Source of the DNA: Pararoseomonas sp. SCSIO 73927
GTDB lineage: Bacteria > Pseudomonadota > Alphaproteobacteria > Acetobacterales > Acetobacteraceae
Assembly (NCBI RefSeq): GCF_037040815.1
Contig: NZ_CP146232.1
Coordinates: 2,598,501-2,662,500 of the forward strand
DNA length: 64,000 nt
Reading direction: 5' to 3'
Under the pieces are notes generated by a model. It saw nothing but the letters and a program-made list of their open reading frames with translations. It was not told the DNA's origin and did not search any database. Positions within the stretch are counted from its first letter, which is position 1. Each line of letters begins with the position of its first letter. The translations under genes were made by a program, and so were the position numbers. Shown here one piece after another: positions 44,496 through 52,498 of the stretch.

Positions 44496-45737
44496 TCAGC
44501 GCTGCCCGAGCGCCCGCTCGTACTCGCCCCGGAAGGTGCGGAGGGAACTGGCCAGCACCGTCGCCGCGCCGTCCACGAGGCCGCACCGGCCGCTGCCCGG
44601 CAGGAGCTCCGCCAGGTTCTCCAGCGCCTCCAGGTCGCCGGGCCGCCCGGCGCCCCCCTCCAGCCGTTCCAGGATGCGGGACACCTGATGGGTCCCCACC
44701 TTGCAGGGCGGGCACTGGCCGCAGGAACTGGCGGCGAAGAAGGCCACGTACTCCGCCGTCTTGCGGAGGATGCTCGTCCCCTCTCCCACCACGATCATCG
44801 CCCCCGTGCCGAGGCGGGAGCCGCGGGCGCGCAGGCTGTCGAAGTCGAGCGCCACGTCGAGGTCGGCGGCGGTCAGCAGCGTGTTGGACGGCCCTCCGGT
44901 AAAGACCGCCTTGAAGGCCCGATCCGCCAGCATGCCGCCCCCGCAGCCGAAGACGAGGTCCCGCAGCGGGGTTCCCATCGGCAGCTCGTGCAGCCCCGGC
45001 CGCAGCACGTCGCCGGAGAGGGAGAAGAGCTTCGTGCCCGCCGCCCCGCCGAGACCCATGCCGCGATACCAGTCCGGCCCCTGGCGCAGGATGTGCGTCG
45101 CGTGGGCGAAGGTCTCGACGTTGTTCAGCAGGGTCGGCGCGCCATGCACCCCGGCCTCGGCCGGGAAGGGCGGCTTGAGCGACGGGAAGGGGAAGCCGCC
45201 CATGACGCTGGCGACCGCCGCCGTCTCCTCGCCGCCGACGTAGAGACCGGAGCTCTCGACGACCCCGATGCTGACTGCCCCGCCCAGCGCCCCCGCGAGC
45301 CGGGTCATCAGCGGATGCCCGCCCCAGGCGTCCACCGCAGCCCGGGTCGCAGCCACGGAGGCCGTCTCGCGCGGGTTCACGTACAGCGCGACGTTCGTCG
45401 CGCCGACCGCGAGCGCTCCGATCAACGCGCCTTCGATCACCTGGTGCGGCGTCCGGGACAGCAGGAAGCGGTCCTTGAAGGTGCCGGGCTCGTCCTCGTT
45501 GCCGTTGCAGACCACCCACTTGCCGCCCTCGGGCCGGGGCTGGGCGGCAACGGCGGACCACTTGCGGTGGGTCGGGAAGCCCGCACCCCCCAGGCCGCGC
45601 AGCCCGGCGGCCTCGATCGCGGGGATGATCGCGTCGGGGTCGGCCAGGGCACGGGACAGCCCGTCCCCGCCCCCGGCCGCCAGCCAGGCATCCAGGTCGG
45701 GGCCGACGCAGACCCTCTCGGCGGTCAGCACGGTCAC
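44496..45737 (-). CDS. NuoF-like NADH-binding flavo-iron-sulfur protein
   Basis: A 413-residue relative of complex I subunit NuoF. The FMN/NADH region has RGLGGAGFPTHRKW (about 47-60), CNGNEDEPGTFKDR (from Cys77), GGEETAAVASVMG and HGAPTLLNNVETFAH. The [4Fe-4S] site has SCGQCPPCKVGTH (about 338-350) and the fourth Cys in GRCGL (about 385). All NuoF cofactor ligands are kept, so it should oxidise NADH or reduce NAD+. There is no NuoE or NuoG partner. Its ATG overlaps the stop of the flavoprotein gene (ATGA), so the two proteins are probably made in equal amounts and form one complex. Confidence 0.88.
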   Translation of the reverse strand: MTVLTAERVCVGPDLDAWLAAGGGDGLSRALADPDAIIPAIEAAGLRGLGGAGFPTHRKWSAVAAQPRPEGGKWVVCNGNEDEPGTFKDRFLLSRTPHQVIEGALIGALAVGATNVALYVNPRETASVAATRAAVDAWGGHPLMTRLAGALGGAVSIGVVESSGLYVGGEETAAVASVMGGFPFPSLKPPFPAEAGVHGAPTLLNNVETFAHATHILRQGPDWYRGMGLGGAAGTKLFSLSGDVLRPGLHELPMGTPLRDLVFGCGGGMLADRAFKAVFTGGPSNTLLTAADLDVALDFDSLRARGSRLGTGAMIVVGEGTSILRKTAEYVAFFAASSCGQCPPCKVGTHQVSRILERLEGGAGRPGDLEALENLAELLPGSGRCGLVDGAATVLASSLRTFRGEYERALGQR

Positions 45738-47347
45738 GCTGCCCTCCCTCGCGCCGGTGCGATGTCGAAGTTGCCGTATGCGGGGAAGATGACCGGCGCT
45801 TTACGGCCGAGTGGCAGTCCCTGGACGATCAGGGCGCGCCTCCAGTCCGCGAGATGGGTCAGCCCGACATTGCGGGGGCGCTCGCCCCTGGCATCGGCGG
45901 CGGCGCTTGCCCCGGCGCGGCGCCCGAAGGCGACCAGCTCCAGCAGTGCGTTGCCCATCATGCGGTTGCGGCCGTGCAGCCCGCCCGTCACCTCGCCCGC
46001 GCAGAGCAGGCCGGGCACGACGGTCCGGCACGCCGGGTCGATCGCCACGCCCCCGTTCTGGTAGTGCAGGGTCGGGCGGACCAGGAGCGGCTCGGCCGCC
46101 GCGTCGATCCCGGCGCGCCGGGCGAGGTGCGTGAGCGTGACGAGGCTCCTGCCGAGGATGCCGGGCGTGGCCTGCTCCAGCGAGGGTGTGTCGAGGAAGA
46201 CGCCCGTGCACCCGTCCCGCTCCACCCCGCGTCCCTCGGCGATCTCCCGCAGGATGGCAGCGGCCACGACGTCGCGCGGCCGCAGCTCCTCCACGAAGCG
46301 ATGGCCCAGCGCGTTCACCAGGGCGGCACCGGAGGAGCGTGCGGCCTCGCTCACCAGCGCCCCTTCCAGGTGGCGCGGCCAGGCAATGCCCGTGGGGTGG
46401 TACTGGAAGCTGTCCACCTCCCGCAGCGGCGCGCCGAGGCGGTAGGCCAGCACCAGCCCGTCGGCCGTGGCACCGTAGTGGTTGGAGGTGGGGAAGCCCG
46501 CGACGTGGAGCCGTCCGGACCCACCGGTGGCGAGCACGGTCGCCCCCGAGCGCACCAGCACCGTGCGGCCGCGGCCGAGGTCCTGCAGCGCGGCCCCGGC
46601 GCAGCGGCCGCGGTCGTCCGTCAGCAGCTCCACCGCGGGGTGGCGGTCCAGGGTGACGATGCCCGGCTGCAGCAGGGTGGCCTCCCGCAGTGCCCGCATC
46701 AGCTCCAGCCCCGTGAAGTCGCGGTAGGAGAGCAGCCGCGCCGCGCTCGCGCCGCCGGGCGTCTTGCGCAGCAGCGTGCCGCCCATGCGCTGGGCGCCCT
46801 CCGCCAGGTCGAAGCTCATTCCCTCCTGGATCAGCCAGCGTATGGCGTCCGGCCCGTCCGAGACGAGGGCGGCGACGAGCGCCTTGTCGGCCGCGAAGTG
46901 GCCCGCCCGCAGAGTGTCCTCGAAGTGGCGCTGGAGGCTGTCCTCCGCTCCCACGGCGGCCTGGATGCCGCCCTCCGCCATGACGGTGTTGCTGTCCCCG
47001 ATCCGCAGCTTCGTGGCGAGCAGCACCCGTGCCCCGGCGCGGGCGGCCGTCAGCGCCGCCACGCAGCCCGCGCCGCCGCCGCCGATCACCAGTACGTCGG
47101 TCTCCAGCATCGGCGCACCGGCGATGTCCACGTCCTCAAGGGGCGAGTCTGCCTGAAGGAGGTCCGCCAGCTCCGCAGGGCAGGGGGACCCCGCGCTGGC
47201 CCCGGCGCGCAGCACGCGCATCCCCCCTGGCCGGTGGTCCGGGTGGAAGCCGCGCAGCAGTTCGGGAACGGCCAGCGCGCAGGCCTGCGGTGCGGCGGGC
47301 GCCGCGGCGCGCCAGGCATCGATCGCCCGGGCGTAGGGGATCCCCAT
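45734..47347 (-). CDS. Fumarate reductase/succinate dehydrogenase-type flavoprotein
   Basis: A 537-residue flavoprotein of the SdhA/FrdA/NadB family. An 80-residue N-terminal extension precedes the FAD motif VIGGGGAGCVAALTAARAG. Dicarboxylate and catalytic residues are kept: His317 (QYHPTG), Arg337 (SEAARSSG), His428 (LHYQNGG) and Arg462 (HGRNRMMGN). At the position of the covalent flavin His of SdhA/FrdA (RSHTVAAEGG) it has Asn120 (GDSNTVMAEGG), so FAD should be non-covalent. It should interconvert fumarate and succinate or close analogues. It is flanked by Fe-S and NuoF-like subunits and no membrane anchor, implying a soluble complex. Confidence 0.88.
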   Translation of the reverse strand: MGIPYARAIDAWRAAAPAAPQACALAVPELLRGFHPDHRPGGMRVLRAGASAGSPCPAELADLLQADSPLEDVDIAGAPMLETDVLVIGGGGAGCVAALTAARAGARVLLATKLRIGDSNTVMAEGGIQAAVGAEDSLQRHFEDTLRAGHFAADKALVAALVSDGPDAIRWLIQEGMSFDLAEGAQRMGGTLLRKTPGGASAARLLSYRDFTGLELMRALREATLLQPGIVTLDRHPAVELLTDDRGRCAGAALQDLGRGRTVLVRSGATVLATGGSGRLHVAGFPTSNHYGATADGLVLAYRLGAPLREVDSFQYHPTGIAWPRHLEGALVSEAARSSGAALVNALGHRFVEELRPRDVVAAAILREIAEGRGVERDGCTGVFLDTPSLEQATPGILGRSLVTLTHLARRAGIDAAAEPLLVRPTLHYQNGGVAIDPACRTVVPGLLCAGEVTGGLHGRNRMMGNALLELVAFGRRAGASAAADARGERPRNVGLTHLADWRRALIVQGLPLGRKAPVIFPAYGNFDIAPARGRAA

Positions 47348-47358
47348 CGGACGGGTCC

Positions 47359-48045
47359 TCACGGCGCCACCAGGGGGTTTGCGCCGGGCGCGTCGGGGTC
47401 GATGGGCTGCCGCCCCTCCTCGATCTCGTGGAGCCGCATGATCAGGTCCGACGGCCGTAGCGTCAGCGACGCCGTCATGCGCCGCACGAACTGCCCGAGA
47501 TGGGCGGGATCGATGTGCTCCGGGCAGGCGGCGACGCAGAGGTTGCACATCACGCAGTGGTCGAAGAGATCCGCCGCCGCGAGGGCCTGGCCTGCCGCGG
47601 CGAGGTTCACCATGCGCTGCACCTCGATGCCCTTGGGACAGGCGCGGTCGCACCCGCTGCAGTGGCGGCAGTTCTTCGCCTCGGGGAATACGGCATCGAT
47701 CCGGTCGATCGCGGTCCAGCTGTCGGTGAGGGCGCGCAGGTCGTAGGCGTGGGGACGGCTCGCCGGGAAGTGGTCGAGGAAGGAGACCTGCATGCCCGGC
47801 TCGGCGAGGGTCTCGCAGGCCAGGGCTGTGCAGGCCAGCCGCTCCCCCGCCCGGCGCACGAGGACCCGGCAGGCGCCACAGACGCCCTGCCCCATGCAGC
47901 CGACGTTCTCCGTCAGCGGCAGCCCGGCCCCGACCCAGGCCTGCAGCAGGGACGTCCTGACACCTGTCTCGATCGCATGGCCGTCGAAGACGAAGCGCAC
48001 AGGCTCCGCCAAGGTCGAGATGTCCGCCATTCCAGGAACCCCCAT
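47359..48045 (-). CDS. SdhB/FrdB-like iron-sulfur subunit with two [4Fe-4S] motifs
   Basis: A 228-residue electron-transfer protein. An N-terminal ferredoxin domain has Cys50, Cys56, Cys59 and Cys72 (GCMGQGVCGAC then RLACTALAC); the first spacing is five residues where SdhB has four. A C-terminal domain has two complete CxxCxxCxxxCP motifs, Cys126-136 (CRHCSGCDRACP) and Cys164-174 (CVMCNLCVAACP). It therefore carries two 4Fe clusters, as in thiol:fumarate reductase or HdrC-type subunits rather than SdhB with a 3Fe centre. It would wire the NuoF-like protein to the flavoprotein encoded 11 bases downstream. ATG at 48030 is an alternative start. Confidence 0.87.
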   Translation of the reverse strand: MGVPGMADISTLAEPVRFVFDGHAIETGVRTSLLQAWVGAGLPLTENVGCMGQGVCGACRVLVRRAGERLACTALACETLAEPGMQVSFLDHFPASRPHAYDLRALTDSWTAIDRIDAVFPEAKNCRHCSGCDRACPKGIEVQRMVNLAAAGQALAAADLFDHCVMCNLCVAACPEHIDPAHLGQFVRRMTASLTLRPSDLIMRLHEIEEGRQPIDPDAPGANPLVAP

Positions 48046-48098
48046 GATGGTGCCGCCCTCAGGCAGGGCCTTTGGAGCACCCTGGGCGGCATCCAGCC

Positions 48099-48112
48099 TT
48101 GATCTCGGTCAA
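48099..48112 (-). promoter_or_regulatory. FNR-type box upstream of the Fe-S/flavoprotein/NuoF operon
   Basis: TTGATCTCGGTCAA fits the FNR/ANR consensus TTGAT-N4-ATCAA with one mismatch. Its centre is 60 bases upstream of the first ATG. If it activates from -41.5, the transcript would start near 48064 with a 20-base leader. The same form occurs upstream of hemN, and an fnr gene is in the window. Confidence 0.6.
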
Positions 48113-48334
48113 ACCTTGGCCCGAGCAGCCTCGCTGCATGCGATCGGGCAGCCACGTCTGGCCGGAAACTGCCAGTCCGGTTCGGAAAGGTTCAGGCGGC
48201 AGGGCAGACGCTGCTTTCTCCTGACGCGACCTTGCCCAGCCTTCCCCAAGCTACTCAGCGGGGTAGTGTGGCCTGCATCATAGGTTAATGTGGGCTGTCT
48301 GCTGCGTCCCCTGGGCGCCGAATCCGGAGGGATC

Positions 48335-49366
48335 ATGAGCACACGCGCGCGCGTCATCGTCGTCGGCGCCTCCGCGGGTGGTGTGCCGAGCCTGCAGGCG
48401 CTGGTCGCGGGCCTTCCGGCCGATCTGGACGCCGCCGTGTTCGTCGTGCTCCATATCGGTCAATACTCCACAAGCAACCTGGCACGTATCCTGGAGCGCC
48501 ACGGCCCGCTGCGGGCCGCGCACGCGCGGGACGGCGAGGAGATCCGCCGGGGCCGGATCTACGTCGCCTCGCCCGATCACCACCTCCTGGTGGAGGGGAG
48601 CCGTGTCCTCGTGAAGCGCGGTCCCAAGGAAAACCGCTTCCGCCCTTCCATCGACGCCCTGTTCCGTTCGGCCGCCTATACCCACAAGGAAATGGCGATC
48701 GGCATCATCCTGTCGGGCCTGCTCAATGACGGCACCTCGGGGCTGTGGAGCATCAAGCGCTTCGGCGGGACCGCCATCGTGCAGGATCCGGCTGAGGCAG
48801 CCGTCGACAGCATGCCCCGCGCTGCTCTCGACGAGGTCGAGGTAGACTACGTGCTGCCAGCCGCCGAGATCGGATCGCTCGTCGCACGCCTGGTTCAGGA
48901 GCCGGTCAGCGCGGCCGTGCAGGTGCCGCAGGAGGTCTCCGAGCGCATGGAGACGGAGGTCGCCCTCTCTCGCGCCGAGAACGCCTTCCAGCGGGGGATC
49001 CTGAGGTTCGGTGAGCGGACGGCCTTCACCTGCCCCGAATGCCATGGAGCGCTGTCGATGATCGTGGAAGGACCGATCAGCCGGTTCCGCTGCCACACCG
49101 GTCATGGCTTCACGGCTGACGCGCTGCTGTCCGGCATCGCCGAGACGACCGAGGAGGCGCTCTGGAACGCGACCCGGGCCTTGGAGGAGGGGACGATGCT
49201 GCTCGACTCCATGGCCCAGCAGCTTGAAGAAGCGGGGAAGCCCGACGACGCGGCCCGGTTCCGCCAGTCGGCGCGCGAAGCGGAGCAGCGTGCGAAGGAC
49301 CTGCAACGTCATGCGACGGAGCACAACCTCACCGACAGATCCGGTTCGATAGAGCGGGCGGGCTGA
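48335..49366 (+). CDS. cheB: CheB-type protein-glutamate methylesterase with C-terminal zinc ribbon
   Basis: A 343-residue protein without a receiver domain. The methylesterase domain (about 1-190) has the catalytic triad Ser13 (VGASAGGV), His40 (VVLHIG) and Asp132 (GLLNDGTSG). After a linker, a zinc-ribbon-like segment carries CPECHGALS and RFRCHTGHGF (about 240-265), then a helical tail. It would deamidate or demethylate glutamates on a chemoreceptor-like partner. No cheR, cheA or receptor gene is near, so it may serve a non-chemotactic sensory system. ATG 48335 has GGAGG four bases upstream. Confidence 0.88.
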   Translation: MSTRARVIVVGASAGGVPSLQALVAGLPADLDAAVFVVLHIGQYSTSNLARILERHGPLRAAHARDGEEIRRGRIYVASPDHHLLVEGSRVLVKRGPKENRFRPSIDALFRSAAYTHKEMAIGIILSGLLNDGTSGLWSIKRFGGTAIVQDPAEAAVDSMPRAALDEVEVDYVLPAAEIGSLVARLVQEPVSAAVQVPQEVSERMETEVALSRAENAFQRGILRFGERTAFTCPECHGALSMIVEGPISRFRCHTGHGFTADALLSGIAETTEEALWNATRALEEGTMLLDSMAQQLEEAGKPDDAARFRQSAREAEQRAKDLQRHATEHNLTDRSGSIERAG

Positions 49367-49500
49367 GCGAGAGGTCGCTGGCCCGGGCGATCGGTTGAAC
49401 GGCCTCTGGGCCAGTCGTTGCCCACGCCCTGGCGCGCGCAAACCCCGCCAGTGCACGCCGACTGTGACCGGTCCGCGGGTGGCTCCTTTGGAAAAGCACT

Positions 49501-49860
49501 CTATCCCCTGGGCGGGTCCGGCCAGCCCCGGTTGATGAGGCCTGCGACCACCTTGGCCTTCACCTCGATCTCCTGCTGCAACTCGACCCAGTAAGCTTGG
49601 CCGCTAGGATCGCCCGTCCGGCCAGCGGCGTCAGCGAACTAGCTGCAGAGAAGAAGCCGCTCGTCCAGCGCGCGCAGCGCCGCACTCAGGGCCGTGTCCA
49701 TCGCCGCTGTCGTCCATACGTCCATGTCTGCCGCCGAGAACTCGTGCCCGACGTGGCACTGGAACCATGGCCCGAGTTCTTCCTCACCATTGCGCATCGA
49801 TCCGCCGCAGACGGGGCAGGTGTAGGCAAAGGGGCGGGCTGGCCTCACCAGGTCCGGCAA
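49501..49860 (-). pseudogene. Stand-alone CheB-tail zinc-ribbon gene with an internal stop
   Basis: From a TTG start (49860, GGAGAG six bases upstream) 73 residues read AYTCPVCGGSM and GPWFQCHVGHEFSAADMDVW, matching the zinc-ribbon and helical tail of the nearby CheB. TAG at 49639-49641 interrupts it. In the same frame the similarity resumes (FADAAGRTGDPSGQAYWVEL then QQEIEVKAKVVAGLINRG) to a stop at 49501. The stop lies in the middle of the aligned helix, so an amber mutation of a Gln codon is the simplest reading. The truncated 73-residue form may still fold. Confidence 0.65.
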
Positions 49861-50107
49861 GACGTGCTCTCCGGCGCGATGGCACTCAGGATCTTACTGT
49901 CATCCATAGCCCGCCCTCACTCACCTCCAGCAACTTTCCGGCCCCGACCGACGCCTCACTGCTCCCATAGGTGCAACCACAAGAACCTTCATGGGTTAGA
50001 CCGACTCCGGTGCGGTGGGCATGGAGGTATGCTCCGCAAGCCTGCTTCCCCTTGGGGTTACTCCCCAGCACGAGCACGGCCGCACCCAGCCACCCTCGAG
50101 GGCTGCC

Positions 50108-50488
50108 ATGTGCGACGTCCTGGTTCTCGAGGACAATGACCTAGTTCGGGAATTCCTGATCAAGGTCCTGGAGACGGAGGGCTTCGAGGTAGCGGCCTTC
50201 GCTACCCCGCAGGGGGCGCTAGGTCGCATGGGATCTGCGCCGCCATGTCGGATGCTCGCGACGGACGTCGATCTCGGGGTCGAAGGCCTTGACGGTTTCG
50301 CGGTGGCCAGCAAGGTCCGATCGTCCTACCCGAACCTTCCCGTTCTCTATTTCAGCGGCCGTCCTTACCACTTCAACGACCACCCTCTCGGACCGTGCGA
50401 GGACTTCCTCACCAAGCCTTTCCGGGTATCGGATCTGCTCGGCAAGCTTCATGCGCTCGGCGTCGGCCCTGGCTTGGCTGGCCGCTGA
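50108..50488 (+). CDS. Single-domain response regulator
   Basis: A 126-residue receiver with no output domain. The acidic pocket is VLVLEDND, the phospho-acceptor is Asp53 (ATDVDLG) and the switch Lys103 is in FLTKPFR. The Thr/Ser position is Ser in LYFSGRP. Such proteins relay phosphate in phosphorelays or act on protein partners. The start is supported by GAGGG five bases upstream. The neighbouring CheB and the hybrid kinase 13 kb away are possible partners. Confidence 0.85.
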   Translation: MCDVLVLEDNDLVREFLIKVLETEGFEVAAFATPQGALGRMGSAPPCRMLATDVDLGVEGLDGFAVASKVRSSYPNLPVLYFSGRPYHFNDHPLGPCEDFLTKPFRVSDLLGKLHALGVGPGLAGR

Positions 50489-51167
50489 ACTGACCCACAT
50501 TTCGGTGGTCCTGGGCTTGCGATGCTTGTCACACTGCCCGACGCACGGTCCGGCACTGTCCGGGCCATGATCCGCGATCGGGAAGCTGCTTCCGATTGGG
50601 CTGAGTCCTGCCCACTCCTACGCTGCCTCGCGGTACGGCACGAGCACTTCCTCGACCTTGTGTCCCTGCCAGCGCGCCGTGCACAGACCCAGACCCGCCA
50701 CAGGGAAGCTGATGGACGAGGCTTCGGGATGCCGCACCCGCCGGATGTGCCGCAACAGGTTATCGTCCAGTTCGCCCGTGTCGACCGGAGCAGCCGCATC
50801 CCTCTTGGCCAAGGTCACGCAGGGACGCACCCGCACACGGCTCTTCTCGTCCTCGCCTCCGAGTGTTGGAGGGCTGCCCCGCCGCAGCCGCCGACGGACC
50901 TGAACTCGGGCGCCCACAGCGCACGAAACCATCTACGAGACGTCACTCAACGGAGGCAGGATGGCGGGAGAGAGCGCCAGTACCTCCCGCTCGTCCATAG
51001 CGTGCGGGCGCCCAGATCTTGGACCTCTGGAAGTTCGTCTGGTACTCGCGCGCATTCAGGGCGCAACGTCTCTTAGTATCTGCGGGCAGAGGCCTCGCTT
51101 CATGTCTCGGCACGCCTGCTGCTGGCCGACCGACGCGGCTCGGAGATACGATCGCGGTGCTATTGCC
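50489..51167. other. Gene-poor stretch, possible small hypothetical gene
   Basis: About 680 bases. On the minus strand a coding-like reading ends at 50618 (LDDNLLRHIRRVRHPEASSI then SFPVAGLGLCTARWQGHKVE), with a plausible GTG start near 50853. It is up to about 80 residues and has no known family. The rest of the stretch shows nothing recognisable. Confidence 0.3.
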
Positions 51168-51413
51168 TCAGGGGCTCCGGCGGCCGGTCATGGCATGGTA
51201 GATCCAGAGCACGACGACGGCCCCGACGATGGCGACGAGCATGCTGTAGATGTTGAAGCCGGTGACGCCCACCGCGCCGAACGTGTTGAACACGAAGCCG
51301 CCGACGACGGCGCCGATAATGCCGAGGATGTTGTCTACAACGGTACCTTGACCGGAACCCGCATGGATCCTGCCCGCGATGAGGCCAAGGATGAGCCAAC
51401 CGATGATTGACAT
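51168..51413 (-). CDS. GlsB/YeaQ/YmgE family stress-response membrane protein
   Basis: An 81-residue protein with three hydrophobic segments typical of the transglycosylase-associated family: IGWLILGLIAGRIHAGSGQG, VVDNILGIIGAVVGGFVFNT and a C-terminal membrane helix ending HAMTGRRSP. The family is induced by envelope, acid or general stress; function is undefined. AGGAGA lies just before ATG. It is the last gene of a minus-strand stress cassette. Confidence 0.88.
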   Translation of the reverse strand: MSIIGWLILGLIAGRIHAGSGQGTVVDNILGIIGAVVGGFVFNTFGAVGVTGFNIYSMLVAIVGAVVVLWIYHAMTGRRSP

Positions 51414-51493
51414 GGTCTTCTCCTGACTAGGTTCAGCCAGGACGGACGTGAGGGCGGCAGGGCTGCTGGAGCGGCCCTGCCACTCGTCATACC

Positions 51494-52132
51494 TCAGCGC
51501 TTGCGGGGGTTGGCGCCGCTGATGTTGGTGCCCAGCGTCTCGTCGACCTCTCGGCTGGCCATCGTGCCGGGCGGGTTGCTGGCCGTGGTGCCGGACGCCG
51601 CTGCAGTACCCGTCGCGGTGCGGGCTGCGTCCGGGGTGGTGTCGTCGACCTCCACCTCGGTGCGGCGCACGGTGTCGTTGACCGTCTCGGTGCGCTCGGT
51701 CGAGTCCTTGCGGATGACCAGCTCCTCCGTCACCCGCGCCTCCTTGGCGACGACCGCCTCCTCGGTGTGCTCGGTGGCGTCGATGATGTGCTCGCGGAAG
51801 GCGTCGTCGGCGTCCGTCAGGGGGCGGTCCACCGACCGGCGCTGGACGTCCACATGCTCCTCGCGCAGCGTCACCTGCTCGGTCACAGGCGTCTCGACGA
51901 TGTAGGAGCGCACCCGCACCCGGCCCCGCTCGACGTCGCGCTTGCCGACCCGGATCTGCTCCTCGACGATCGGAATGACCTCCTCGGCCTCCGTCCGGGC
52001 CGTGCTGGCCGCCGCGCCGGTAGTCATGCCCGTCGCCATCCCGGCAGTCGGGACGGTCCCGGTCGTGGCAACCCCCAGCCCGGTCGCAGTGGTCGAGCTG
52101 GCCACGGTCGTATCCGCGGACTGGCCAGGCAT
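51494..52132 (-). CDS. DUF2382 (YsnF/AvaK-like) stress protein
   Basis: A 212-residue protein. A Thr/Ala-rich N-terminus (about 1-45) precedes the DUF2382 domain: VIPIVEEQIRVGKRDVERGR, VRVRSYIVETPVTEQVTLRE and EEAVVAKEARVTEELVIRKD. The C-terminus is Thr/Ala/Gly-rich. DUF2382 is the conserved domain of general-stress proteins such as YsnF. It is the second DUF2382 gene of this cassette; the other lies 360 bases upstream. Confidence 0.87.
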   Translation of the reverse strand: MPGQSADTTVASSTTATGLGVATTGTVPTAGMATGMTTGAAASTARTEAEEVIPIVEEQIRVGKRDVERGRVRVRSYIVETPVTEQVTLREEHVDVQRRSVDRPLTDADDAFREHIIDATEHTEEAVVAKEARVTEELVIRKDSTERTETVNDTVRRTEVEVDDTTPDAARTATGTAAASGTTASNPPGTMASREVDETLGTNISGANPRKR

Positions 52133-52156
52133 GGTGCCGGTCCAGCCGGACTGGCG

Positions 52157-52498
52157 TCACTCGGCCTCACGGCTGTCGAGGTCGACGGCGCCGTTGTTCT
52201 CGAGGATGTCCATGGCGTGGTCGAGCATGCCCTCGTCGACCTGGGCGGAGACGATGACGGCGCCGCGGCGCACGCCCTCGGCATAGGCAGTGCGGTCCTC
52301 CTCGGGAACGAAGAGGTCCTTCAGCGACCCCCAGAAGCCGCGGTCGTCGGCGGCGACCGAGGCGGTCGTGGTGGTGGCTGCGTCGGCCGCATAGACCCGG
52401 ACGAGGTCCTGGCTCAAGCCGAGTTCCTGTGTCAGCTGCCGGACGGCGGCATCGGCGTGAGCGCGGTCGTCGAACATCGCGGTGATCGTGCGCGTCAT
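52157..52498 (-). CDS. YflT-like general stress protein
   Basis: A 113-residue cytosolic protein beginning TRTITAMFDDRAHADAAVRQ, with LGLSQDLVRVYAADA, SLKDLFVPEEDRTAYAEGVR and RRGAVIVSAQVDEGMLDHAM. The order (an alternating alpha/beta start, FVPEED.R.YAEG..RG) fits the heat-induced/YflT-like family found beside DUF2382 proteins. It sits between the two DUF2382 genes, and its ATG overlaps the stop of the upstream one. Confidence 0.7.
   Translation of the reverse strand: MTRTITAMFDDRAHADAAVRQLTQELGLSQDLVRVYAADAATTTTASVAADDRGFWGSLKDLFVPEEDRTAYAEGVRRGAVIVSAQVDEGMLDHAMDILENNGAVDLDSREAE

Noticed and set aside
42880..45561. Open frame of about 890 codons covering the permease and NuoF-like genes on the same strand
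   Set aside because: It is frame-shifted relative to two well-conserved genes and merges both; the composition is Arg/Gly/Pro-rich with no motif.
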